From assembly GCA_022925895.1 (NCBI GenBank), contig JAKSYS010000165.1, positions 35,528-99,527 of the forward strand: a DNA stretch of 64,000 bases. Direction: 5' to 3'. How positions within the stretch are numbered: position 1 is the first letter of the stretch; each line of letters begins with the position of its first letter. This document shows, one piece after another, positions 11,706 through 21,742 of the stretch. The translations under genes were made by a program, and so were the position numbers. The notes under the pieces were generated by a model that saw only the letters and a list, made by a program, of their open reading frames with translations, did not search any database and was not told the origin of the DNA. This DNA comes from Fragilaria crotonensis. Lineage: Eukaryota > Bacillariophyta > Fragilariophyceae > Fragilariales > Fragilariaceae.

Positions 11706-13245
11706 GATGTTGTCTATCGGACGAGTTGTGACTTGATTGATTTTTTCTTTTGGTTGAGATTTTGTGAGTTGATTGCGAGACACAGTCGCAGACGTGACAA
11801 GGTTGCAGTTTGCGAACCGTGTGGACAGTCATGAATCGTGAGTTGATTTCGGTAGCATGTTGCGTGTCAAAACGGTTCCTACCGAACTCCGAACAGGTTC
11901 CAATTATCGGACAAACATTCAACTATAGTTACGAAAACACCGTATAAAGCGTGCACTCCATCTAACGAGGGGCAAATTTGAAAGTCTCCATCATTTTCTA
12001 TTCGAACACAAGTGTCTATACTCTTTGATGTTTTGCTTTGTTTGAAAATCCTTCCACGTATGAAACAGAGGCGATTCTGCCACCATTTCTGATCCAGCGT
12101 ATGCACACCTCTTGATCATGGCGAGGCTATCGGCAAGATACGATCACGGAGTGGCCATCGCTTCCATTCGACAGCGCACTTTGCCCCACACTTCCTGATT
12201 CTAAACATTTGGTATCCATGCAAAAAGATTTTGCAACTGGTTCCAGATTGTTCTCCCAGTCTTGTGCAAGTGGAAGAATGTCTTGACTGTGTTGGTTGCA
12301 CACCGATATGAGAATTTTTGCTTGAGCCTTGAAAACTTGCCGAACCGAAAATATTGTCAGATGCGAATCCCAGGTCCGCTTAGAGGCAGGTAAGTGACTA
12401 CACCGATGATCGCCTATCAGCTTGATGGGTTCATAGTCCACGGGAACAAGGATTTCTTTTCGTTTCCATCAGGCCGTCGTGTTGAACCCTGGTGGAGAAA
12501 TTGCAGCTAGTTGTAAATCTCGAATTTGACACCCCTGAGACCTACACGAGTTTCAATGGTCACATTCGTTGATATTTAGTGAGATGTGACGCACATGTTG
12601 GCGTGGTCGTTCCTTGAGAGTATTATACGTTCATGACTTCGTAGCGTATCAAATGTTGCATGGCACCGCCATTGCCAATGCCAAACGCTAGTGTCTGGCA
12701 AACATCCACTTCACAACCCTCTAGAATTCGTCATCGAAAAGGAGGTTTGTGGGGAGCTATCCACGCGATTTCCAACCTCGTTTTATAAAATCTTCATGCA
12801 ACAACGCTTGAGATGAGTACAGTACGTAGTAGTTTTTAGTATTCCAGTACCCCTAGCTAGTACCAGATTTGGGCAAAAGCAGGAAAATCGACACTGTACT
12901 GTAAAACTTGAAAAGATAGTACTCGTACTAGCTAGTAGTATGTTGTACGTTGTACTCGTACCGTAGTACAGTGCTGATGGACAAATTCGTCGGCATGCGA
13001 TTCATAGTCCGCCGTACAATACCGTTGGTGAGTACGGGAGTCTTTTGAAGATGAACGAGGTATGCAAAATGGTACGACATGTACGAAGAAGAAACAAGAC
13101 GTTTCTCAATTATGGAACGATGCTTGTCGATCAGGCATTGAGTCACGGGAAGTCCCTCCACCCACTTATTTGACGGGTTGGATTAGGACTACTGGTACCG
13201 GTGTGCACAAACATTCAAGCACAACTCGAAAAATTTCATTTGACC
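11706..13245. other. intergenic region
   Basis: Bases 11706-11790 match the 5' flank of the left paralogue and probably form the promoter of the membrane protein gene. Two minus-strand ORFs (11879-12106 and 12127-12441) have no domain I recognise; the second (104 codons) could be a decayed gene piece, but I cannot support it. Bases 12820-12975 form one of the GTAC-rich tracts of the window, just upstream of the GH99-like gene. Confidence 0.45.
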
Positions 13246-14627
13246 ATGACTTCAAGTTCGATGCATTGGCTGTCTATCCTCGTTCCCATCCTCTTTATCT
13301 TCTCATTCTCCGAGGCATCCTTCAATGAGTCTGATTTGGAGAAGGTGACTGTTGGTGCATATTACTACCCTTGGTATGGCAATGATTTCCATAGAGGGGG
13401 CGGATATCTACGAAAAGAAGTTGGACATATCCCAGCCCTGGGAGAGTATGACGATTCCACTCGCAGCGTTGTTCAAAAGCACTTACAGTACAGTCGCCAA
13501 GCAAACATTAATCTTTGGGTCACAAGTTGGTGGGGGAGGTACTCACGGGAGGATAACACGACGCGAACTATCATCTTGCCGGAAATTGAGGGAACGGACC
13601 ACAAAGTCGCAGTTCTGTACGAGTCAACGGGTTTGCTCAACGAAGACGATGGCACGCGAAGCATTCAACGCGTGACAGATGATACCGAGTTCATTCTTAA
13701 GAACTATGTCGGTCATCCAAATTACTATACAGTCAGAGGTCGACCTGTCATCTTTGTCTACCTGGTAAGTCATTGCAACTCATTCTTTCGTTCACCTTAT
13801 ACATATCTGTCCTAATTTCTCTTTTTTTTCAATCAGACGCGAGTTCTAGGCGAAGATCTGGCTCCAGTGATATTGCTCATGCGAACTGCCGGGGCCAGAC
13901 TGAACATTAATCTTTTCATTGTTGGAGACCAAACCTTTGGCCCACCTCCTGACAGTGGAGGTCATATCTCCCCTTCAATTACCTAGATGCCGTCACCAAC
14001 TACGATATCTTTGGAACTCTTCCAAAGCCTTACGCCACAGCGGCAGGTATTACAAAGTATTATCGTCGACAGGCTCAGTGGCGCGAGGTGGCTCGCACAC
14101 AGGTATGCAAGTACATTCCCTCCGTCTCGCCTGGCTACAACGACCGAGCGATTCGGATCGAGAGGAATCACCCTCCACTGAGTCGCAAACTGAATGGTGT
14201 AGAGAGTAGCTTTGGGTCTCTTTTCAAATATGCACTCCGTAAGGCAATTCCTCAAGTCGATCGTGGTAGTAACTATTTGCTCATGGTGAATTCGTTCAAT
14301 GAATGGCATGAAGATACTCAGATCGAACCCGTCAATGGCACTTTGACGACCCTGCCTTATAATTACACTCAAGGAATCGAGTATGAAGGCTACGGGACGC
14401 GATATCTTGATATTTTGAGGCTAATGACAACTGATGGGAGTTGGATCGCTGACGAAGAGGAAGATATCAATTGGCTGGAGCAGTTGGAAGGGATGGATTT
14501 CACGGCTGGCAAACCCAGGCGGCCTCCGAAGCTTGAACGACCACAGCGAACGCGACCGCAACGAAAGAGACGTAGACGTGATGTGTTTGATGCGCCTCGC
14601 GAACGAGGGCAAATTCACCAATGGTGA
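13246..14627 (+). CDS. secreted glycoside hydrolase family 99-like protein (apparent frameshift)
   Basis: Exon 1 is 13246-13764 and exon 2 is 13837-14627; the 72-nt intron has GTAAGT and a T-rich acceptor. The ATG at 13246 starts a signal peptide (hydrophobic WLSILVPILFIFSFSEA). GAYYYPWYGND near residue 35, NLWVTSWWGR, GRPVIFVYL and YLDAVTNYDIFG follow the pattern of GH99/WbsX-type endomannosidase-like TIM barrels, which act on mannose-containing glycans. The C-terminus is Arg/Lys/Pro-rich. Within exon 2 the frame runs into TAG at 13984, while the conserved FNYLDAVTNY continues one frame over from 13974, so one base is missing (or two extra) between about 13950 and 13974. No intron explains it. 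It is either a sequencing error or a recent pseudogene. Substrate is not predictable. Confidence 0.75.
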
Positions 14628-14961
14628 CATGGGAAATCAAAACAGCAACCAAGCTAACAACAAGGACGCAATTCCACACTTGCACACGTCGCAACACCGG
14701 ATCATTCAGCCTCCACTAGTTTCCTCACCTTTCTTTAGAATCAGGTGGGCTTTTTGGCATTATCAATCGTTTGATGCCTAGGGATATGAATAAGGAACCT
14801 ACAAGGAATAGGAACTGACTTTTTCTGGATCTTGCTAATCAGCACAATCGGAACAGGTATCATACATCATCTCTATTACGTTATATTGCGTCTATAATTG
14901 GGAACGTGAACAGACTCACATCCATCACAGTCACGCCCATCTCCACTCGACTACTCCTTCA
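14628..14961. other. convergent intergenic spacer
   Basis: A 334-bp gap between the 3' ends of the GH99-like gene and the M14 peptidase gene. I see no gene or repeat in it. Confidence 0.4.
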
Positions 14962-16371
14962 TCACTGATAGTCTGGTGTTGGACAAATGTACTCGTCCTC
15001 CAATGGCAACTGCGTCCAAAACTCAGTGTCATCTCGTAAATACGGATAGATATGATTCAGTGCATCAAGTACACTGGCTCCCAACTGTTTGGATCTTGCT
15101 GGCGACCACCCACGTTCCGGATCTGGATTGTTGTAACAATCCTTATAGGGCATCTCCAGGGTTGCCGCGAAGCAATCAAATCTCATTCCAATTTGATTGG
15201 AGCAAACAATGGGTTTGGCGGCATTGGGAGCATCGGGTGCGTACCCGTGGTAGGGTTGCATGTCGGAATTGGCACGGGAGTAGGCCGCCATGAAGGCACC
15301 GTGCAACCCTTGAAGACGTGGACCCCAATTGGGCAATCCCTCCGATCCAGCCAAGAAATTGAAGGGCAATTCTTCATCGCCGTGCACATCTAGGAAGGCA
15401 TCGACACCAGTTTCTTGTATTTTGGAAAAGACGTGATACACTTCGGGCGATCGTTCCAAGGTTGGGGCATCGTAATTTTCGGAGGGGGCCCATTCGCGAT
15501 TGAGATTGTGACCCCCCGCGTTGGTTCTCAAGTGACCTCGGACGCTTCCATCAGGACACATGTTTGGGACGATGTAGAAGGTATACTTTTTGAGGAGTTG
15601 AGCGACCAGTCCATCGACGCTCCCATTGATTCCCAAGAGTCGTTCCAAGACACCTTCGGCAAAATATTCGGCCATGGTTTCTCCTGGGTGTTGACGATGA
15701 ATCAACCAACAAATTTTATCCCCAGTGCCAAGTTTGACGCATTCGAGATCCCGACCATCCAAGGTCTTTCCCAAGGACATGACGTTCTGGTACCCGCACT
15801 TGGCGATCAGGTCCAAGTGCCGATCGTAGGAATATGGTGGAAAGTACGAAAAGTAACCACTCTGGGAATGAGTCCAGGAAAGTTGACCATCTTGATACGT
15901 TGTCGAAAGAACACGCCTCCAAGCGTGAGGGTCGTTCAAGGTGGGAGCATAGAAAATGGTTGTTCCAGTCCATGCGCAGGGAAAGGAGGCATCACCAGCA
16001 TTCGTAATGACATAGGTCAGCTCTTCGTTGTTGGAGCAGAGAGCGCGGAAGCAGAAGTACTGCAAATGCGTCTTCTTTTCGAGCTCAGTGAAGGGATCCG
16101 GCTTGATCTCCAACGTGACTGTTGATCCTTGTTGGGAAATGAACTTGATGTTACCTCCGTCGAAGGAATCTGATATGGTTACGGTTGAAAGTGCACGTGA
16201 AATTGCATTGGTCGGCATTACATTTGTACTCATGCTTCTGATTGATCCTATGCGATGTCCAACAGGAGAGCTTCTACAAGACGGAACAAAGGCAGTCAAA
16301 GGACGCAACGTTAGTACAAGGCAGGAGGAGGAGAAGAAGAAGAGTGACTTGTAGCGACTCGACGTCATCAA
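14962..16371 (-). CDS. M14-family zinc carboxypeptidase (cytosolic carboxypeptidase-like) with a plastid-type presequence
   Basis: Single exon, 469 residues. An N-terminal beta domain (about 65-185) typical of CCP/Nna1-like M14 enzymes precedes the carboxypeptidase fold. Zinc ligands are visible: HPGE (His228, Glu231) and DVHGDE (His330); NLNREW near 289 is the substrate-carboxylate-binding Asn-Arg, and ATLEMPYKD supplies the catalytic Glu406. The enzyme should remove C-terminal residues from peptides or proteins, and in this subfamily often Glu from tubulin tails. The first 30 residues are hydrophobic and end LTAFVPS, matching the diatom bipartite plastid signal (signal peptide then A-F-x-P), so the protein may enter the plastid instead of the cytosol. 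Location is inferred; the enzyme class is firm. Confidence 0.88.
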   Translation of the reverse strand: MMTSSRYKSLFFFSSSCLVLTLRPLTAFVPSCRSSPVGHRIGSIRSMSTNVMPTNAISRALSTVTISDSFDGGNIKFISQQGSTVTLEIKPDPFTELEKKTHLQYFCFRALCSNNEELTYVITNAGDASFPCAWTGTTIFYAPTLNDPHAWRRVLSTTYQDGQLSWTHSQSGYFSYFPPYSYDRHLDLIAKCGYQNVMSLGKTLDGRDLECVKLGTGDKICWLIHRQHPGETMAEYFAEGVLERLLGINGSVDGLVAQLLKKYTFYIVPNMCPDGSVRGHLRTNAGGHNLNREWAPSENYDAPTLERSPEVYHVFSKIQETGVDAFLDVHGDEELPFNFLAGSEGLPNWGPRLQGLHGAFMAAYSRANSDMQPYHGYAPDAPNAAKPIVCSNQIGMRFDCFAATLEMPYKDCYNNPDPERGWSPARSKQLGASVLDALNHIYPYLRDDTEFWTQLPLEDEYICPTPDYQ

Positions 16372-16947
16372 AAAGTTATTTTGTGGAGATCATCAATCAT
16401 CCATGTGAACGATCACGAACCACATGACATCAATCCCAAATGACAAGGCCACCACCGCGACCGCATATTTCCCAGATTTTCAGAGATGAGGACATGGATT
16501 AAATCTGCAAACTTGAACATTGTTTCTACAGTGATCTAACTACCATACTAGCAGCAGTACTCAGTGCTCTGTACCTCACATACCGTAACTGGCGGAATAG
16601 CAGTAGTTAGACTACAGTATCGCAAACCCTATCGAAACATATAGTATACTCCAAAACTAAGTACAATATTGCTGTACTACCAGTGCTGTATCATTGCATG
16701 AGCGCTGAAGTCTTGTGTCGACCATAAACACTTTCGACGAATGACTCTGGATAACGGTTTCAGCGTTGCGCACTAAATAAGACTATATACAAGAATACAA
16801 GTACCTGGTACGTGTAACGTGGAACGAGTATCACATGTACGACGCATAATACCGGGTACATTCTGTTTGCAGTTTGCACACCGTTCCTAAGATTTTTCTG
16901 ATCCACTCCAAATTACTTCTGTTGCAGTTGTTGGTGCCTCGAGGAGA
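16372..16947. other. intergenic region with a GTAC-rich tract
   Basis: Separates the divergent M14 peptidase and small secreted protein genes. Bases 16535-16690 and 16795-16865 are rich in GTAC, AGTACT and CAAGTAC words. No coding sequence seen. It presumably carries both promoters. Confidence 0.45.
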
Positions 16948-17868
16948 ATGATGTTGTTCCGCACGACGTTGGCTTCACTGGTCCTCCTCCTTTTCCTTCT
17001 CATTACCCTTGTTCATGCCGACATTGATAAGAAGTTTGAAAAATTCTTTCGAGATCGGCATGATTTAGATCGTGGTGGTTCGACAGTTACGGTGCGTCAA
17101 GTAACAATCGATGTTTTCGAGTATGGATTGCATCGTTCCTATGTTGGATTCGAAGCAGGTTGTTTGTCTGTGTTGCTTTGGAAAATTAGGATTGTATGTC
17201 ATGGCTCTTGTCACATACTTCAGAACAGTTACAAGTGTATTTGAAGTGTGCAGCTATTCCTAATTTTATTTACAGTGCATCGAATTCACACTCACGCTCG
17301 TGTACACTCATCTCATTCTTGTTCGTTACAGAAGGATGACATCAAAGCCAACATGGAACGACGTAAACTGCACCTTCAAAAAATGTTGGCGGATTCCCAA
17401 GATAAGGTCGAACGACATTTGGCCGGCGAACAAGGAGTCTTTCAAGGCGAAGAGGTACGTTAGGAACATGACATTTTGCGCGAATCAACACCCATGACTG
17501 TAGGAAAATTATTTATTCTAACCAAACCACTCATTGTCAATATTGTTTATTCATGCAAATCACTACCTTGAACTGGATACATGAATAATCTGCACTAAAT
17601 GATTATTGCACACTTTATAACAGACTCACGACATGCTAGTGAAACGTATGGATGCGATCCGACGAAAGCTGGAGCGAATGGAGGCTGTCGACGACCAGGT
17701 ACGTCCGATTCGTCTCATGGTGACTGAACATGGTACCCAAGTCGTGACTGTGCATGTTCCATCCTCACTCACTCTCTTTACCTTGTGCTTTTTCAGGAAC
17801 TGGATCGCATGCATCGCCGTGAAACCAGACGTTCGGAACGGAGACGCAGTTTATCACGAGAATTGTAA
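16948..17868 (+). CDS. small secreted or ER-anchored, highly charged helical protein
   Basis: Four exons, all in phase 0: 16948-17091, 17332-17454, 17624-17698 and 17797-17868 (137 residues in all). The introns have GT(G/A)CGT donors and CAG acceptors. The N-terminus is a strong signal sequence or anchor (LASLVLLLFLLITLVHA). The rest is charged and helical: FEKFFRDRHDLDRG, then ERRKLHLQKMLADSQDKVER, a coiled-coil stretch MLVKRMDAIRRKLERM, and an Arg-rich tail RRETRRSERRRSLSREL. No family recognised. The gene would be missed by simple ORF calling because each exon is under 150 nt; the exon model rests on splice signals and frame continuity. Confidence 0.65.
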
Positions 17869-18164
17869 GAAACAATAACGGAAGAACCAGGGGGGGAAGA
17901 GAGAAATTACGGTCGCCAACCATCACAAGTTAGGTTTAGATTTTTAGGGAAACGTCTCGTTCGTCCCATGAGCACAAGAGGCGCGTGAAAAAAAATACTA
18001 GAAAGCAATTCAACTCTGTAAAACGGAGGAGAAAGGTCTGATACGTACTACGAACAACTACACCGTTTAGACAGCAACCACCACGTAATTAAAGTGCTAT
18101 CTAGCGGCTGCTTTGAGCGCAACGATGCAGCCATAAGAACCATTTGTGAAATCATACATGACAT

Positions 18165-19175
18165 CTAAACTTGAAAGACATCATCCCCATTAGCTCCGGA
18201 CTGAGCTTGTACGTCTTCTTTCACTTTCACCTCCTTATCCGCCGCCATCAACAGTGGCATCATGGCTGGATCATGACCATTTGCATTCGACGCATCCCAC
18301 GATGCCTTCCACTGTGTCAAGAGATAAAGTGCTTTCGAAGCACTGGTGAATGCTTTCTCATATAGAACATCGGTATCGTCATCGTCGTCAGTACTAGTAG
18401 TATGCTGTTGTTGCTGCTGTTGTTGCGCTATCAGTCCAGTCGATGACGCATCCACCGCAGCACTAGTCACTGCAATATCCGAAGGAATGAGGTGATTGTT
18501 TACTGCAGCGGCAGCAGCTGCTGCTGCATAGGCGACTGCACTCGTTTCTGGATTTGGGTGCAGTCCAGTCAAGAGTCGTTCTGTATCGGCAAGTGCTTCT
18601 CTCATCAAGACGCGTAAATCGGCTGCCAGTTCTTCCGAGGTGAATCCCTCAGTATGTTTCTTAACTCCATCCATGGGACCATTAATAACTAACGCATCCG
18701 ACGACAGATCAATGACCTGACCATTGTGTTTGACTCTCTGACCACCCTGAACAACATCACTCTTGCGTTTGCGTTGCGTCCGTCGCTTCTCATTCAAATT
18801 GCGCTGACAAGTAAAACAAAGTCCACTTCGCAAATACAGCGACGCCGCCTCGGATGGTTCCGAATCGTACAAGAGGACTGGAACGCCCACCTTGGGACAA
18901 TTGGGCGTGACGCATTTCGTCTTGCCGGCACCGTCGGGTGTTGCGACGTGCGCGTGGATTGCAGCCGCTTGCAGATCCGCTTGGGTCGGGACAATGCCAT
19001 AGTCGATCACGATGAACCGTTTCTTCTTCAGTCGGACCATGATTTGGCCGTCGTGAACGTCCTCCGCGCCGGGTTTTCGGATATAGATGTTGCCATTTGC
19101 TCGACCCAAGTGACGATCTAAATCATCGGAAAATTGCTCAAGAGGGACAATGACCGAAGAAGCGCCAGTTTCCAT
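18165..19175 (-). CDS. conserved-looking protein of unknown function with a Cys4 cluster
   Basis: Single exon, 336 residues. The N-terminal half is compact: HLGRANGNIYIRKPGAED, then a strand-rich region KKKRFIVIDYG. Two Cys pairs, CVTPNC (about 98-103) and CFTCQ (about 129-133), could bind one zinc. A basic RRTQRKRKS stretch follows as a possible nuclear signal. The C-terminal half is low complexity: an Ala run, a Gln run and an Asp run at about 215-270. I do not recognise the family. A nuclear role is only an inference from the zinc-like cluster and basic patch. Alternative: cytosolic scaffold. Confidence 0.65.
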   Translation of the reverse strand: METGASSVIVPLEQFSDDLDRHLGRANGNIYIRKPGAEDVHDGQIMVRLKKKRFIVIDYGIVPTQADLQAAAIHAHVATPDGAGKTKCVTPNCPKVGVPVLLYDSEPSEAASLYLRSGLCFTCQRNLNEKRRTQRKRKSDVVQGGQRVKHNGQVIDLSSDALVINGPMDGVKKHTEGFTSEELAADLRVLMREALADTERLLTGLHPNPETSAVAYAAAAAAAAVNNHLIPSDIAVTSAAVDASSTGLIAQQQQQQQHTTSTDDDDDTDVLYEKAFTSASKALYLLTQWKASWDASNANGHDPAMMPLLMAADKEVKVKEDVQAQSGANGDDVFQV

Positions 19176-20556
19176 CGCGACATCTGCATTCTCAGACGCA
19201 GTTGGAGAGTTGTAGGAGGAGAATTGAAGTTTGAACCAAGCATGTGAGTGATGGTGCTCGGTGTTGATCTTACAATCAATGATCGATATGCATAGTATCC
19301 ATCATTGTTAACAACGATCCACAATACCAACTACCAATTACTACTTCTCCACGTAGAAATCCACGAAAGACAAGCAACGCATCAAACATCTACCAAAGGA
19401 TCAATCCCATGGAAGTTACTGTTGGTTCTCAATCTGGGTTGTACCGAGAGTATACTCGGAGTTTGCATGCCGACAGAATTGCGCACGCAATAATCTCTAA
19501 AAGAACGTACCATCCGTAGTAGCATGAGTAGTACCCTCCGACATGTCTCTCACTGCGTGCCCAACGATGCGCAGGAAAGAGAGAGTTTGATCAAATTCAG
19601 AGAGTGCAAGTCTGGGAGCGCAGGTGTGTGCGATTTCTGTCGCGCTCCTGCGCTTTGCAGGAGAGAGGGGGTCTCGGCGAGTCTCAAAACTCGAAAACCG
19701 ATATTCTCTGCCTGTGTTGCTGCTTGTTGGTTTGTAGGAGAACCAGAGGTATCATATATGCGTACAGTACGTACACTGGAGTAAGAGGTTTGGGGGTACA
19801 TACTTTTATCTTGTACTGCTACTCGAGTAATAGCAACCATAGTACTTGTACCAAAGATACGTGCATACCTGTTCGAACTGGTTTTGGTCCGATTTTGGGG
19901 ATTCTTGGACAAATTGACGATATCTTCGGTTTTAATCCTACCTTTGTAATATAATCGGAGTATTTATTTTTGAACCTCAATTCCGTTCCTCCTGTTTATC
20001 TTGATTGGTTGTTACATACCTGGTACGAGACTTAATCCAGTTCTCGAATTAGTAGACCTACCGTAGTCGCTAGTCCGCTCGTCGGCACCATCTGGTTTCT
20101 ATGCATAGAGCGCTTAGGAGGAGGGACCAGTTCGTGGGATGTAGAATGTAGATGGACTGTAGTTGGGCAGGTCCTCTGATGTGCACAAGGCTCTCGCAAA
20201 AATGAATATGGGAAAAAATCAATGCAGCAAGACCGCATGTGCGCCCTTGGTGAGATCCTGTAACGCACCACCCTGTTAGATTGTGCCTTACGTCATCGCG
20301 ACCAACACGAAGTTAATCTAATAATGCAGCCAACCAACCTCTTGGAAGCAAGGACAAAATCATTAAACTGAAGTACACGAGCGAGCTGGAGAATCTATTA
20401 AAGTCACAGCGACAAGAGATGCGGCTACACCACACAAGTCTTCCATACAATCAGCCTACTATTTACTACTAGGACAAGTTTGATTTGAGAGGAGGTGGTA
20501 ATGGTATGCAAAATTTGTCAACAGCGGACGAGAGCAGTGACAGACCCGTTTCGTTG
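19176..20556. other. intergenic region, no gene supported
   Basis: Overlapping short ORFs near 19524-19954 on both strands have no domain and biased composition. GTAC-rich words occur at about 19500-19540 and 19755-19880. Nothing else is seen. Confidence 0.4.
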
Positions 20557-21246
20557 CTACGGTGGGGCACGGAGTCCAGGTCGTAGGGTAAGAACGAACA
20601 AGGAGGTAATGCAGACTTCAAGCTGATGCCAACCTCCATGCTGTTCTCGGTATTTCTGTAAGCGAAGAATTTTGCCTTTCTGATTTAGGCGTTGAGCTGT
20701 TTTGACCATTGATATCCAGTCAAAGTCGTGAGGTGTCGCGTAGAAACGATCGTACAGATTTCGAAGCGATGATTCAAGATGCGCCTCGGATTTCTTATTG
20801 AAATCTCGAAGTGCTTGCCCGACCGTTTGTCTTGCCTTCTGGAAGTCATCTTGTTCCCATCCTTCACCGCGTGGTCGTCTCTGGAGAAATCTACCTCCGG
20901 ACTTGTGAATGGTGTCGACAACAGCACTGAGATATTTGCCCTTCTCCAGCCGAGTTGTCAAGCTCGCATAGCCCTGGAGGCAGCATCCAATCATTGAACG
21001 AAAGCACACATTTCCAACGTGATGGATGCTGGTTGAAATCAGCTTGTCTCCGAAGAAATCTCCCCCCTGAAATTAGAATGGATTCGACAATAGCATTACA
21101 AAACTTGTTCTTTTGTTCTGTTGTTGTCGACAACGTCTTGTAGTGTTCAAGGTTGGAGCAAACCACTTCTCGAAAACATTTATTCCCCACGTGCCTAATA
21201 CTCATTTGGTCTCTAACCTGCAGAATGTCCCAAACGGTCGGCTCCA
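20557..21246 (-). pseudogene. broken protein with two DUF6824-like domains
   Basis: Two copies of the domain common in diatoms (pattern HxGNxxFR ... GGRFLxR) lie head to tail on the minus strand. Copy 1 (21246 to about 21040) has HVGNKCFREVV and ILISGGRFLRR. Copy 2 (about 21050 to 20700) has HHVGNVCFRSMI, HKSGGRFLQRR and a Trp/Gln-rich end QKARQTVGQALRDF. The two copies are in different frames and the end of copy 1 overlaps the start of copy 2, so sequence between them appears lost. The domain's biochemical role is unknown; the locus is probably a decayed gene. Confidence 0.6.
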
Positions 21247-21742
21247 TGATTGATTCATTTCCCCCCTCCCCCCAGAGTTGTGCTCCACTTCCTTGTTGTG
21301 CATTTAGTGAGTTGATGATAGCGTATCGAAAGCTTGGGATGCGGGAAATAGTACGCGAAGCGTCGTTGCTGTACTCGTACCTGGTATGATACTTGTGCAT
21401 GACACGGTCTTAAGTAATGTACTGTACTACTGTACATAGGAATAGCGTTCGCAAGACCACAAAATCTCGACAGGTAGAAAACTGGCCGACACACAGACCA
21501 AAACAAACCCTAACATATATCCCTATCTACTCATACACAGTACAAGTGGCTCTACCCTGGACGAACTCCAAACGCACAGTACAAAACCACCGACTGGCGA
21601 CTGGGTCCAAAACGTTAGTGTCCATTGCTTCTCTATCGCATTGCAAGCCAAGCATTTGTGTGTTGTGTTAGTTAGCAACGACTTGTGCCTCTCATTGAAC
21701 TACTCAGCCATTACAGTTGGATCGAAACGAAAGAGAATCATA
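21247..21742. other. intergenic region upstream of valyl-tRNA synthetase
   Basis: Contains a GTAC-rich tract at about 21370-21440 and the 5' leader of the synthetase gene. An in-frame ATG at 21641 would add 34 residues to the synthetase; I see no clear targeting character in them. Confidence 0.4.

Noticed and set aside
11879-12441. Two minus-strand ORFs of 75 and 104 codons upstream of the GH99-like gene
   Set aside because: No recognisable family, no start context or partner exon; recorded only as possible decayed sequence.
13952-13986. A 35-nt intron (GTGGAG...CCTAG) to explain the GH99 frame break
   Set aside because: It would remove part of the conserved FNYLDAVTNY block and is too short for the introns seen here.
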